A stretch of 64,000 nucleotides of DNA from an aff. Roholtiella sp. LEGE 12411 (GCF_015206995.1 NZ_JADEXR010000003.1:1-64000); one strand, 5' to 3'. Counted from the stretch's first letter, positions 27,622 to 37,366 are shown. Notes: generated by a model from the sequence alone, not told the origin. Numbers and translations are program-made.

Positions 27622-28653
27622 CTAACGTGCGAAGCAAATTTTATTGACTGAAACTCCTCCTATCAGTTGCATTTTTCCTGTTTTTACGTCATTAATATCT
27701 ATCTTGAATATAGAATTATTTTTCTCATTTTTCGGATTAGCAAGCGCAAATAGTTGACCAGATGGAGAAAACGTTAAACTCAGTAAGTCATTCACCAAAG
27801 GCTCGTTATTGTAATTTAATGGCATCACTTTGGTAATCAATAATCTACCAGTAAGGATCGATTTTTTTTGCGGATCGAGCTGTACTAAAGTTGTGCTATT
27901 ATCGCGATCAAGAATGGTTGCATAAAATTTTCCATTTGGAGCTTGAGTAAGATTACTTAACCGTTGATCTGATGGTAAGTCTGGTAAACTCAATTCAGCG
28001 CCAGGTCTGATTCTGCCTGTTTTAAGATCGATTAATACTATCTCAAAAGGTGGAAGACCCCCATAGTGACTAATTACACTAATTAACTGGTTCTCTTTAG
28101 TTAATAACAGGTTTTCAACTGTACTATTTTTCGTAGTAAATCCAGATATTTTCAGACCTCTTTTAATCCCCATTGACAAAGATTTGGGACTTGAGGATTG
28201 AGATTCAACGAAGCTTAACCGATTGATATCGCCTTGTCGTGAGCTAACTACACAACAAATAATGAAACCACCCTTTGATACAGGGGTAACACTGGTTAAA
28301 CGATTTCTCGGTGCAGACACGGCTTTCTGATCGATTTCAACACGTATACTTTGGTTTTCTACTGTTTTGGATACAAGCTTAACAGTCGAATTTACCTTAG
28401 CACTCAAGGGATTTAAAGCCGTGACAATCATTTCTCCAGTGGAGTTGCTTAAATTAATCAGGTCTGCCTTATCTGAAATAGCGTTGGTGGTACTACTTAA
28501 AACAGTGTTGCCGATGCTACCTAAATTAAAACCATAAATAACTGATTCGCTTTGTTGCGCCATAGTTTTACCTGCTAAATTAGCGATCGCAGTTGTCGCA
28601 GCACTAGCGATCGCCATCTGGCCAAATCTGCGGCGTTTGACTATTAAATTCAT
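27622..28653 (-). CDS. Exported beta-rich (propeller-like) protein, unknown function
   Basis: A 343-residue protein with an N-terminal export signal: basic KRRRFGQMAIASAATTAIAN followed by a hydrophobic stretch and AGKTMAQQ. The twin-arginine followed by RFG recalls a Tat signal, but the motif is incomplete. The rest is repeating beta strands (LYNNEPLVNDLLSLTFSPS-like blocks, GQLFALANPKNEKN, NGKFYATILDRDNS), suggesting a beta-propeller. No catalytic motif is recognised. It lies just downstream of the 1016-residue DUF4082 gene on the same strand, so the two may be co-expressed. Confidence 0.6.
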   Translation of the reverse strand: MNLIVKRRRFGQMAIASAATTAIANLAGKTMAQQSESVIYGFNLGSIGNTVLSSTTNAISDKADLINLSNSTGEMIVTALNPLSAKVNSTVKLVSKTVENQSIRVEIDQKAVSAPRNRLTSVTPVSKGGFIICCVVSSRQGDINRLSFVESQSSSPKSLSMGIKRGLKISGFTTKNSTVENLLLTKENQLISVISHYGGLPPFEIVLIDLKTGRIRPGAELSLPDLPSDQRLSNLTQAPNGKFYATILDRDNSTTLVQLDPQKKSILTGRLLITKVMPLNYNNEPLVNDLLSLTFSPSGQLFALANPKNEKNNSIFKIDINDVKTGKMQLIGGVSVNKICFAR

Positions 28654-28728
28654 AACTCACAATCCTCTAATCAGTGGTTTTGTATCAAAAACTCTAGCCT
28701 TTGCTCAATAGTCAAAGGCACTATGTGA

Positions 28729-28752
28729 AGGCTGGCACTAACTTGCCAGCCT
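28729..28752. repeat. Hairpin between two exported-protein genes
   Basis: AGGCTGGCA (28729-28737) pairs perfectly with TGCCAGCCT (28744-28752). It sits 13 bases after the stop of the 1016-residue gene. On the transcribed minus strand no T-run follows, so it may be a weak terminator or a processing structure rather than a strong stop. Confidence 0.5.
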
Positions 28753-28764
28753 CTTTACATTTTT

Positions 28765-31700
28765 TCAAGGCACAATTATGTTTGCATCTGGTGTTTGGGG
28801 TTTAGCACCCATATCTGCTAGGACATTAACAGCAATCTGTTTAACACGAATATCTTCTCGTGGTGTCTGAATGTCATAGCTGTCTAGCCCCCACATCCAT
28901 TGAATGGAGCCAGTGGCAAAAACCTTGGCACCACTAGCAGCAGTGTATCGGACTGCATTTGATATAAAGTAATTCGTTCCTGAAGGCAGATCTTGATCCG
29001 CTCCTACTGGCTCAACTGGCGATTCTGATAGAACGACTAATCCGTTTGGAGTAGAGCCATTGTTGATCACTGCATCCCATTCAAAACCTACCAACATACT
29101 TAAGGTGTCACCGTTGCTAAGATTTGTATTGGCGTAGTAAGGATCTGAACTATTAGTAACTACAAAATCATACCCGCCAAAGCGGTTACTTCTAGCGCCT
29201 GTGTACATTACTCCCAGCAGTGCGTTTTCCGGTTTATTATTCTGCGGGCTACGGAATTTGTTGGTTTGTGCTACAGGATCTTGCGACCAGTTTTCTTTGT
29301 AACATGCCATCACCCGATTAGGTTGACCACTATTCGAGTTCTCAAATCGCACTCGCCAAAAAGCTGTATTAGCTGTGAAAAATGCTATGTTAACTGGCTG
29401 ACTCCCATCACGAGCTTGTTCAATATTAATACGCTCCTCTAATGACCAGTACTCGTCATGACCAACTGACAAGAACACTTTATGCTGCTGTAGTAACTGC
29501 GAGTTAGTATGAACATCGATATTAGTTACATAGGATACATCATAACTCTGCGATTCTAGCCACCGCACCATATTGTACTCGTATTGCAGCATGGTGTTGA
29601 ATTCATCAGTAGCAATTAGGTTACTCGCTGCGGCAAATGGTACATCGTAGGAAACCTTTGATGCTGTTTGACCACCCAGGCTATTGTATCCGTACGTGCT
29701 ATGATTGCTCATCTTGTTATAAGCCAAGAAGGTGGTAAAGCTACTCTGGAACAAGATGTTAGAGGTGCTAGCATCATGACGGACAACAAACCAAATATGT
29801 GCCTGTTTGCCACTTTGGTGGGTCAGCTTGGCAATGTACAAACCACTTACCCAGTCACTTCCCACTGCTAAGGTGTAGGAAGTTGTCCAATTACTACCAT
29901 CGTAGAGACGGGTATTTGGATCTCTGAGTGTAAGCGCAGGTTGAGTGACTCCATTGAGCGTACCGCTGCTCAACATTAACCGCCCCCCTTGGCCTCCGTA
30001 GTAACCTAAACGGTAGACGTCAATGGTGAACGGTGTTCCCGCTTGTGCCACAGAAACTTTAAAGTCTATGCTGCCGCCCTTGTTGACACTAGTTGCCGTC
30101 GCATAGCCAGCAATTTCATTGATAGCTTGGTTAGTGAGTTTCCAATTTGTAGTGCCAGATCTTTGGTTTTCTAAATAAATGGCATTAGCATTTACCGGAC
30201 TGGCTTTGGCGCTAAAAGTGACACTACCAATGCCAACAGCTGTGGCAGTAACAATAACAGCATTATTTGGGCCACTAGGTATAGCTCCTACAGTTAGGTT
30301 AGTACTTGCTTGACCATTGGCATCGGTGAGTACGCTGGTGGACGAAACTGAACCACCGCCAGTAGTCACTTCAAAGTTAACTGTGACTCCTGATTGTGAA
30401 TTGCCACCAGAAGCTCTAACTTTCACTACTAATGGATTGGGTAAGGTAGTACCAACCGTAGCGCTTTGATTATCACCACTTACCTTGACGATACCACTGG
30501 CAACAAGGAATACTATGTCGCGGAAATAATTACTATTTTGGTAGGAACTAGTAGGGAAAGAATTGATACTACCGTACACACCATTAGACCCATCCGCAAC
30601 TGAACTGAGATCCCCATTAGTAATAGAGCTTGCTAATCCACCGTAAGAAAGAACAAAATGAGAGTTAGCATTAACAGATACTACATAAGTAGTGCCGGAA
30701 TTAATGGTTAGTGGTGCGTCTAAAAGCTGCTCTTGCCAACCTGATGCCGTTTCATTAGCGAAAGTAACAGTTGCCAAAGGAATGCCACCTGTTGCTGCCC
30801 AGATTTTGCCAATATGAGTACCAGTTTCGCTAGCCGCTTTCCAAAAACGGATTCCCGTAATTTGTCCTCCATTGGCGCTACGGAACTTCATCCCCAGTTC
30901 ATAAGAGGTGCTGTCAGTAGCATCTGGATTAGTTGGCGCCTGATTTGTAAAAACGGTTTGATTATTGGTTTGTCCCGCAGGATTAGCAGTAGCAGTGAAG
31001 GTGAGGCTGCCGATACTAGATGCCGTTGCACTTACTGTGTTTGTAACAGGATTTATCGCTCCAGGTGTAGTTCCCAAAGTGAGTACAGTACTTGCTTGAC
31101 CACTGGCATTAGTTACCGCGCTAGTTGGTGAAACTGAACCACCGCCGCTAGTAACTGCAAAGTTGACTGTGACTGCTGATTGAGCATTACCGGAAGCGTC
31201 TTTGACTTCCACAACCAAGGGATTAGATAAAGCAGTTCCCGCTGTACCTGTTTGATTATCGCCGCTGACTTTGGCGATCGTCGGTATACCATTGGCAGTA
31301 AAAACTAGGTCACGGAAATAGTTGCTGTTCCGAAAGGAATTGTTTGGGAAGTTATTAGGACTACCAAATGCTCCATTGTTGCCATCAGCAACGGAACTGA
31401 GAACACCATTAACAATTGGTGTTGCCAATTGATCGTAAGTCAGTGAGAAATAACTATTGCTATTGACACTAACAACGTAGGTTGTGTTGGCTTGAATGTT
31501 AACTGGAGTATTCAGAGCTTGCTGTTGCCATCCCGAAGCTGTCTCATTAGTAAAAGTAACTGTTGCTAATGGAGTGCCACCTGTTGCTGCCCAGATTTTA
31601 CCAACATGGCTGCCAGTCTCACTAGGCGCTTTCCAATAGCGAATTGCAGTAATCTGTCCTGCACTGGTGCTGCGGAAATTCATCCCCAGTTCATAAGAAG

Positions 31701-31815
31701 TGCCACTATCACTGGCATTTGGATTACTCGGCACCTGATTAGTAAATACCGTTTGCTGTGTTTGAGCTTGAGCCATTAGCATTTCCTGCTCGGAAAAGTC
31801 ATGTTGATTAGTCAT
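28765..31815 (-). CDS. Multidomain DUF4082 / Ig-like / dimethylformamidase-like surface protein
   Basis: A 1016-residue protein with a duplicated N-terminal half. Residues about 20-175 and 285-440 are two DUF4082 domains (SYELGMNFRSTSAGQITAIR, YWKAPSETGSHVGKIWAATG and their copies). Each is followed by an invasin-like Ig domain (about 178-277 and 443-540; VSGDNQTGTAGTALSNPLVV, VNFAVTSGGGSVSPTSAV). From about 545 on it resembles the large subunit of N,N-dimethylformamidase (YRLGYYGGQGGRLM, VGHDEYWSLEERINIEQARD, GSIQWMWGLDSY). No signal peptide is visible at the N-terminus, odd for such domains. It may bind or modify an extracellular polymer; catalytic activity is unproven. Confidence 0.8.
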   Translation of the reverse strand: MTNQHDFSEQEMLMAQAQTQQTVFTNQVPSNPNASDSGTSYELGMNFRSTSAGQITAIRYWKAPSETGSHVGKIWAATGGTPLATVTFTNETASGWQQQALNTPVNIQANTTYVVSVNSNSYFSLTYDQLATPIVNGVLSSVADGNNGAFGSPNNFPNNSFRNSNYFRDLVFTANGIPTIAKVSGDNQTGTAGTALSNPLVVEVKDASGNAQSAVTVNFAVTSGGGSVSPTSAVTNASGQASTVLTLGTTPGAINPVTNTVSATASSIGSLTFTATANPAGQTNNQTVFTNQAPTNPDATDSTSYELGMKFRSANGGQITGIRFWKAASETGTHIGKIWAATGGIPLATVTFANETASGWQEQLLDAPLTINSGTTYVVSVNANSHFVLSYGGLASSITNGDLSSVADGSNGVYGSINSFPTSSYQNSNYFRDIVFLVASGIVKVSGDNQSATVGTTLPNPLVVKVRASGGNSQSGVTVNFEVTTGGGSVSSTSVLTDANGQASTNLTVGAIPSGPNNAVIVTATAVGIGSVTFSAKASPVNANAIYLENQRSGTTNWKLTNQAINEIAGYATATSVNKGGSIDFKVSVAQAGTPFTIDVYRLGYYGGQGGRLMLSSGTLNGVTQPALTLRDPNTRLYDGSNWTTSYTLAVGSDWVSGLYIAKLTHQSGKQAHIWFVVRHDASTSNILFQSSFTTFLAYNKMSNHSTYGYNSLGGQTASKVSYDVPFAAASNLIATDEFNTMLQYEYNMVRWLESQSYDVSYVTNIDVHTNSQLLQQHKVFLSVGHDEYWSLEERINIEQARDGSQPVNIAFFTANTAFWRVRFENSNSGQPNRVMACYKENWSQDPVAQTNKFRSPQNNKPENALLGVMYTGARSNRFGGYDFVVTNSSDPYYANTNLSNGDTLSMLVGFEWDAVINNGSTPNGLVVLSESPVEPVGADQDLPSGTNYFISNAVRYTAASGAKVFATGSIQWMWGLDSYDIQTPREDIRVKQIAVNVLADMGAKPQTPDANIIVP

Positions 31816-32142
31816 AAGAATTTTCTGTTTTGTGACTGAGAATATGTTTTTTGAGTGACTCCTTATTCGCGTGATCCAACTTGGAAATCATTAATTTTTG
31901 AAAATTCTACAAAAGTTAACTAGCGGTAACTAAATTAAACATTTGGAATCAATACGAGAAGCTGACGATGTACTTTTGAACTAAAGCAACTGACTAGAGT
32001 TGGATGTAAAAAATAAGTACAATGTCTAACAATTTGTACAAAATTAATAGTTCTGGTAGTCGATTACGCGAATGATGAGAATGTTGGTTAACATTTGAGA
32101 AATTTCTTCTTTGCAATCCAGAGCAAAGAAATCAGCAACATA
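31816..32142. other. Spacer upstream of the DUF4082 gene
   Basis: About 330 bases of AT-rich DNA that should contain the promoter of the 1016-residue gene and the transcript end of the membrane protein upstream. I find no clear hairpin, no open frame and no -10/-35 pair that I would defend. Confidence 0.4.
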
Positions 32143-33948
32143 TTAATTGCGAGAGTAAATACGAATAAAACCCTCACCTTCAGGAAAGACAGGAATAGGA
32201 AAGGTATGAGTCAATCGATGTTGCTGTGTAATCCAATTGCTAACAAGCGGGTTAAATTCAGCGTAGTTTTCATAACCCCACTCCCGAAAAAGCATGTCAA
32301 CAAAAACAATTAATTCGGGAGGGTTTATCTTCATGCTGGCAAGGAAGTCTTGCTGAGCTTCAGAACCTAAGAGGGCTATTGGTTGAAAAGTAATTATTCG
32401 ACTTGGTGAGCGAGTGGCTGTCATAAAAGATAGTATCGAGCCTTCAGGTAAAACTAGTACTGAGGTTGCTTTGGAAGAATTGATAGCTTGTATAGTTTGG
32501 TTGAAGCTGCTGGCAAGGGTTGCATTCCATGTGTAGAAAGTTCCATAAGATGAGTTAACTGCATAATGATACTGTGCTAGAGAGCCTAAGTTCATACTGC
32601 CACCGATGACCAGACAAACCAGTAAGTAACGCCACACTACTCCTCTAACCCGTTGAGTTAAATAGTAAAGCAGTGTGAAAAATAAGAGCACCACTGGCGT
32701 AGCATAAAGTCCGTAGAAGTTGATGTAAAATAGCCAGCGGGCGTTTAGTAAAAGCGAGAAAACTAGCAATGTCCATAGAAGTGGTGCATGTTTATATTGG
32801 GGTGATTGTGGTCGGTTAAGAGCAAACCATCCTACAAATACTGGTAAGCACCAAGACATATCTCTAAGAGGATGAAAAACAATATCGTTAATAGAGTGTA
32901 GAAAGTTAAAGTAGGGAATAAATTGGCATACCCATCCTAGAAAGCTCAAACTTATCCATGCAAGAGCAACACCCACCAAAATTTCTACAAAGAACCTGAA
33001 TTTTTTGAAGTTGTGGATAAACTTAAGTTTTGAAATCCAATTAGCAGCTGCTACTGATAACAAAATTAATACTGAAGCGGCAAAAAAATGCCTAAAAGTA
33101 GCAAACCAATGACGAAGAGTTTTGGCTGGTGAAACCTGAAAGAGAGTGCTTTGCTTTAAAAAATCCGCTTTGGGGATTGGGAACAGAGATAAGTACAACT
33201 TTTCCCATGAAACTTGTTGAGCAAGTAAGGCAAGGGGTAAGAAAGTGCAGGCAGATGCTACTGCAAGCACAAGTAAACTACGTGTAACTCTGGTTCTGAA
33301 GTTTTGAGGAAAGTAGAGGTTAGCGCCGACTAACACTCCTCCCAGTGCGGCAACTCCATATTCTTGTTTGGCAAGCCCAGCTAATCCACAGGCGATCGCA
33401 GCTACTACTAGCCATTTAATCTGCCCTTTACATGTATAGTAATCAAGAAAAGTAACCGCTAATAAGCATAATACTGTTGCATAGACTGCCCCATAACTAT
33501 AAGGCACTATAAAATTAAATAACCCCGGGCCTATGGCGCAGTAAAGCAACATGCAGATAGTAGAGAGTGCTGCCCAACGAGTATCAGTTAACCGCTTTGC
33601 CAAGCGATAAAACAGTAATGTCGTTACCAACCCTAAAACTAGTCCCACTACATAAAATACTTCTAAACGGTGTCCAAAAACCAATAGTGCCAGTGCATTG
33701 GCATAGTAGCCAAGTGGGCCATAGTAGGTTGATGCATCGCGATAAAGCAATTGTCCATCTACCAGACGAGCAGGTATTTCGACTTCGCGACTAAAATCCA
33801 TGATTGGATTCGACACCTTGCCCCAATTGGCCCAAGCTAGTAAAGTAAAACAGGTAAGTACAGAAACTAACCAGGGATCAATATGTGAAAATATTTTTAG
33901 CTGAATTTTTTTAACTGTAGTCACGTCAGACTTAGCAGTATAAGGCAT
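32143..33948 (-). CDS. GT39-like (PMT/ArnT-type) membrane glycosyltransferase
   Basis: A 601-residue GT-C protein with about ten to twelve membrane helices. The first extracytoplasmic loop has MDFSREVEIPARLVDGQLLY, with the acidic residues expected of the GT-C catalytic loop, followed by STYYGPLGYYANALALLVFG. The soluble C-terminal part (from about residue 480) has alternating beta/alpha pattern. Such enzymes transfer a sugar from polyprenyl phosphate to an acceptor in the periplasm. The DPM1-like GT2 at 26611 and the EamA pair at 36517-37318 would provide and flip the donor (inference). Confidence 0.72.
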   Translation of the reverse strand: MPYTAKSDVTTVKKIQLKIFSHIDPWLVSVLTCFTLLAWANWGKVSNPIMDFSREVEIPARLVDGQLLYRDASTYYGPLGYYANALALLVFGHRLEVFYVVGLVLGLVTTLLFYRLAKRLTDTRWAALSTICMLLYCAIGPGLFNFIVPYSYGAVYATVLCLLAVTFLDYYTCKGQIKWLVVAAIACGLAGLAKQEYGVAALGGVLVGANLYFPQNFRTRVTRSLLVLAVASACTFLPLALLAQQVSWEKLYLSLFPIPKADFLKQSTLFQVSPAKTLRHWFATFRHFFAASVLILLSVAAANWISKLKFIHNFKKFRFFVEILVGVALAWISLSFLGWVCQFIPYFNFLHSINDIVFHPLRDMSWCLPVFVGWFALNRPQSPQYKHAPLLWTLLVFSLLLNARWLFYINFYGLYATPVVLLFFTLLYYLTQRVRGVVWRYLLVCLVIGGSMNLGSLAQYHYAVNSSYGTFYTWNATLASSFNQTIQAINSSKATSVLVLPEGSILSFMTATRSPSRIITFQPIALLGSEAQQDFLASMKINPPELIVFVDMLFREWGYENYAEFNPLVSNWITQQHRLTHTFPIPVFPEGEGFIRIYSRN

Positions 33949-34070
33949 TTTTCTTTTTATCTTATTAGTTTATCTATAGTAATTATCTAAGGTTTCCTAA
34001 CAATTTTCATGACGAAATTAAATAGCGATCGCACTGTCATAACTTAGATTATCCAGCTAGATTTTTTTAA

Positions 34071-35366
34071 TTATAGAAATGATTTTTTCATGAATTCGTT
34101 CACATGATTGACAACTGTATTGTTATTAAGTGTGTCACTTACGAACTGTGAGTTATTAAGGATCAAAAAGTCTTCATGTTCGGTGATAATTTTTGGAACC
34201 AATCTTGAATAGTTTAAAACTTGTAGCGGTTGGATTTTAGTGGCGCGATTAATGTGTGCTACTACGATGTCGTCTGTATTGATATCTGGGAATATCAAAC
34301 GTAGTCCTTGGAAAAACACCTTTCGTAATTCATCATCGGATTTTTCAAAAAGAGGGTCTTTAAAATGTATGTATTTTGGAAAATAGGTGATGTGTAGTCC
34401 TGCTGTTTCCTGCAAGGAAACTAAATTACTCATCCCAATTACTCCTGTAAAGGGAATACGTTGGTCTGCAAGATTCACTACGTAATAAGGAACTAATGCC
34501 TTACGGGTAATTAGTGCCATGCAAATGACACCTAAATATTCAACTTTATCGCTTGTACCTGCGATATTTACCAAATCTGGGGCAGTAATATGTTCCAGAA
34601 GATTGACTGGCCCAGTAAAAATTGCTTTATCAAAATGCTCTTTTACACCATTGTGCTCAATCCACATTCCACCCTCCGTACTAGGTGCAATGTATTCAAC
34701 TGTCGCACCTGTGCAGATATTACCGCCAGCAGCGCTAATTAATTTTTCTAATTGATCAAAAACAGTTTTATAACCGCCCTCAACATAACCAAGTTGTTCT
34801 TTATGCAAAGATGAATCACGGGCTGAAAACAAGCGCTTGATATAAGCCCAAATAAAGACAGCTGAGACACGCTTGTAGTTTTCCCCAACTTTGGCTAACA
34901 GTAAAGGTTTCCAAAGCTTTTCGTATGTATTTCTGCCCGAAAGTTTCAAAAGCCAATCTTCAACAGGAATTTTTTCAAGTTTAAGCCAGTTTTTAATCCG
35001 TGAACCATACAACAGAGTGATTGCCAAGCGCAGCTTTCCGATAATAGTCAGCGGCGGAAAGAGTAGAAATTCTATAGTGTTACTAATCGAATACAGTTTC
35101 TGATCTATATAGCATCCTGTAAGAGTTGGACGCCAACGCAGCTTGTCCCCAAGTCCAATCTCCTTAATAAAATTGATTAAGTCAGTATCTGACGGTAGGA
35201 TAACATGATAAAAACGATCCCAGACAAAGGGGCCGTAATCATAATGAGTGGTGAGTCCACCGAGTTGCTTGTTGCTCTCAAAGACAGTTATTTTATGACC
35301 TTGCTGCGAAAGACGATAAGCTAAAGCTAGCCCCATCATTCCGCCGCCGATAATCCCAATATTCAT
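34071..35366 (-). CDS. FAD-dependent amine-oxidase-like oxidoreductase
   Basis: A 431-residue flavoprotein. IGIIGGGMMGLALAYRLSQQ is the N-terminal Rossmann dinucleotide motif, ITVFESNKQLGGLTTHYDYG the FAD-contact block of the amine oxidase/protoporphyrinogen oxidase and UDP-galactopyranose mutase superfamily. WDRFYHVILPSDTDLINF and ILNNSQFVSDTLNNNTVVNH are typical of the branch found in glycan loci. Its substrate is unknown; a sugar-nucleotide or polyprenyl-linked sugar is plausible from context. It ends before the GT39-like gene and starts after the epimerase gene, all co-directional. Confidence 0.78.
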   Translation of the reverse strand: MNIGIIGGGMMGLALAYRLSQQGHKITVFESNKQLGGLTTHYDYGPFVWDRFYHVILPSDTDLINFIKEIGLGDKLRWRPTLTGCYIDQKLYSISNTIEFLLFPPLTIIGKLRLAITLLYGSRIKNWLKLEKIPVEDWLLKLSGRNTYEKLWKPLLLAKVGENYKRVSAVFIWAYIKRLFSARDSSLHKEQLGYVEGGYKTVFDQLEKLISAAGGNICTGATVEYIAPSTEGGMWIEHNGVKEHFDKAIFTGPVNLLEHITAPDLVNIAGTSDKVEYLGVICMALITRKALVPYYVVNLADQRIPFTGVIGMSNLVSLQETAGLHITYFPKYIHFKDPLFEKSDDELRKVFFQGLRLIFPDINTDDIVVAHINRATKIQPLQVLNYSRLVPKIITEHEDFLILNNSQFVSDTLNNNTVVNHVNEFMKKSFL

Positions 35367-35469
35367 ATATTTTAAAGTAGAGTAAAAACTCGATTTTTAT
35401 TATTGATTTGTTATTATATAGCACGTTACTTGGATTTGTGACGCACTATCTTTCGCATTCAAGAAAGTT

Positions 35470-36453
35470 TTAGTATTTATAGATACCGAGACTACGATGC
35501 CATGCAATAGCGCGAGATAACCCTTCTTCTAATCCAACTTCAGCTTTAACATTAAGAATTTGCTCACAGCGGCTACTATCAGGTACGCGCCGTCTAACAT
35601 CTTCATATTTGCCACCTGTAAAAGATTCATAGGGGATAAATTTTAATTTGAGTTCTTCAGGGGTGTTGCTTAACTTTTTTATTGTTTTAGCTAAATCGAT
35701 GATGGTAATTTCATGATTACTACCAATATTGAAAATTTCTCCATTAGCTTCAGGTTTTGTAATCGCAGCATAAATACCCGCAACAGTATCGCTCACATAA
35801 GTAAAACTACGGGTTTGCAGTCCGTCACCATGAATAGTAATTTCTCCATCATTTAATACTTGTTCTATAAACACAGACTGCGGCCCACCCCACCAAGATA
35901 GGTGATGACGCGGCCCATAGGAACCAAAAAACCGCAGAAGTACAACTGGAATCCCATAGCTATCTTGATAAGCAAAAGCTAAATGTTCGTCGAATAGCTT
36001 AGATACTGCATAGCTCCAACGAGCTACTTTGGATGAGCCAATAACTGAATTATCGTCCTCGTTAAAAGGTAGTTTCGGGTTACGACCATATACATCAGAA
36101 GTAGAGGCGAGTACAGATTTACAATTTAGCTTTCGGGCTAACTCTAAAACATTTTCTGTACCCTGATAATTAATTTTTAGAGTATCAATAGCTTTTCCAT
36201 AACGAGGAATTTTGAAAGCAGCAAGGTGTACAACACAATCGATGTTGTCCAAGTTATCAAATGTGGCTTTTTCTGTAACATCTTTCTGGAGAAATTGGAA
36301 TGCTTTATTTGTTAAATGCCCAGCAATATTATCTAATTTTCCCATTGAGAGGTTATCAATACCAACCACATGATGGCCTGATGCTAAAAGCCTATCTAGC
36401 AAGTGTGAACCTAGAAAGCCTGCAACTCCCGTAACCAAAATTCTTTGAGACAT
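35470..36453 (-). CDS. NAD-dependent epimerase/dehydratase (extended SDR)
   Basis: A 327-residue extended short-chain dehydrogenase. ILVTGVAGFLGSHLLDRLLA carries the NAD motif GxxGxxG, CVVHLAAFKIPRYG the substrate loop, LASTSDVYGRNPKLPF the Ser block, and WSYAVSKLFDEHLAFAYQDS the YxxxK catalytic pair. PVVLLRFFGSYGPRHHLSWW follows as in UDP-glucose 4-epimerases and UDP-glucuronate decarboxylases. It acts on an NDP-sugar in the cytoplasm; which sugar cannot be decided. SSRCEQILNVKAEVGLEEGL is the normal C-terminal block. Confidence 0.9.
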   Translation of the reverse strand: MSQRILVTGVAGFLGSHLLDRLLASGHHVVGIDNLSMGKLDNIAGHLTNKAFQFLQKDVTEKATFDNLDNIDCVVHLAAFKIPRYGKAIDTLKINYQGTENVLELARKLNCKSVLASTSDVYGRNPKLPFNEDDNSVIGSSKVARWSYAVSKLFDEHLAFAYQDSYGIPVVLLRFFGSYGPRHHLSWWGGPQSVFIEQVLNDGEITIHGDGLQTRSFTYVSDTVAGIYAAITKPEANGEIFNIGSNHEITIIDLAKTIKKLSNTPEELKLKFIPYESFTGGKYEDVRRRVPDSSRCEQILNVKAEVGLEEGLSRAIAWHRSLGIYKY

Positions 36454-36516
36454 AAGCTTGGAAAATCTTAGTAAAAAATCAAATTTTCAGAGTTAATTAA
36501 CAATTGGTATATCCAA

Positions 36517-36873
36517 TTATTTTTGTACAACAAGTACTACACCACTAATAATGATGACTATTCCCAACCACTGGCTAAATACAACCTTTTCACTCAGATA
36601 ATGATGAGATGCCAGCGGCACCAAAGCAAATGTTAATCCTAGTGCTGGAAACGCCTGACTTAAAGGAATAGTCCGCAAGACAACAAGCCACAATATAGTC
36701 ACAACTACATAGGAAATAAACCAAATCCAAAAATAGCGAGAAAGTAAAAGATCTCGCATAGACATACTTGTTCCTTTAGTAGTAGAAGCATTAAATGCAT
36801 ACTTCAGTGATAACTGTCCTGTTGTACCTAGTACAACCACAAGCATTAATATCAACCAAGGCATTATGTTCAT
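36517..36873 (-). CDS. Small EamA/SMR-type membrane protein (ArnE/F-like)
   Basis: A 118-residue protein of four hydrophobic helices. It has the half-length EamA layout: WLILMLVVVLGTTGQLSLKY, LRTIPLSQAFPALGLTFALV, EKVVFSQWLGIVIIISGVVL. Paired small proteins of this shape (ArnE/ArnF) flip undecaprenyl-phosphate-aminoarabinose. A second one lies 34 bases upstream (36908-37318), so a heterodimeric lipid-linked-sugar flippase is a fair inference, in line with the nearby GT2 and GT-C enzymes. A multidrug SMR pump is the alternative. Confidence 0.75.
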   Translation of the reverse strand: MNIMPWLILMLVVVLGTTGQLSLKYAFNASTTKGTSMSMRDLLLSRYFWIWFISYVVVTILWLVVLRTIPLSQAFPALGLTFALVPLASHHYLSEKVVFSQWLGIVIIISGVVLVVQK

Positions 36874-36907
36874 TTTTAAATACCTTTTATGCGATTAACC
36901 ATCAGTT

Positions 36908-37318
36908 TCAGCTAGCTCCTCCTTTAAGATGTCTGCGATTTTTAAATGGAATGGCTACCAAGAGAACTCCAATAAAAATCATAATCACTCCAACTACTCG
37001 AATCCAGGTAACTCTTTCATCAAAAAAATAGTATGAACCTAATAATATTCCGACGTAGTTTAAGCTAGTTAGAGGATAAGCAATACTCAGTTTGACAACT
37101 CGTAAAGCAAATATCCAATTAACTATCCCCAAACTATAAATAGTCAGAGCTAGAACTAATTGCTGAATAAATTGCCAAGTAAAGAATCCATCAAGTTGAT
37201 TATTGCTCATGGTATGTTTCATCAGCAATTGTCCTACAATCCCGAATCCAATACTTACAAATAAACTTATATATGAGATAAATTGTAGCCGAGAAGGAGA
37301 TGATTCAACTTTCATCAC
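36908..37318 (-). CDS. Small EamA/SMR-type membrane protein, partner of the next gene
   Basis: A 136-residue, four-helix membrane protein: FISYISLFVSIGFGIVGQLL, LVLALTIYSLGIVNWIFALR, VVKLSIAYPLTSLNYVGILL, WIRVVGVIMIFIGVLLVAIP. The spacing of helices matches ArnF/EamA halves, and the C-terminus is basic (KNRRHLKGG). It sits upstream of a second such gene with a 34-base gap, which is the usual arrangement of heterodimeric small transporters. Role proposed: flipping a polyprenyl-linked sugar across the inner membrane. Confidence 0.75.
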   Translation of the reverse strand: MMKVESSPSRLQFISYISLFVSIGFGIVGQLLMKHTMSNNQLDGFFTWQFIQQLVLALTIYSLGIVNWIFALRVVKLSIAYPLTSLNYVGILLGSYYFFDERVTWIRVVGVIMIFIGVLLVAIPFKNRRHLKGGAS

Positions 37319-37366
37319 AAATTACCAAGCAATGTTCAAAAAAACTCATGGAAAACTTCAGGTTAT

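Noticed and set aside
29668-31131. Plus-strand frames opposite the 1016-residue gene
   Set aside because: Biased composition from the repeated domains on the other strand; no start signals or motifs.
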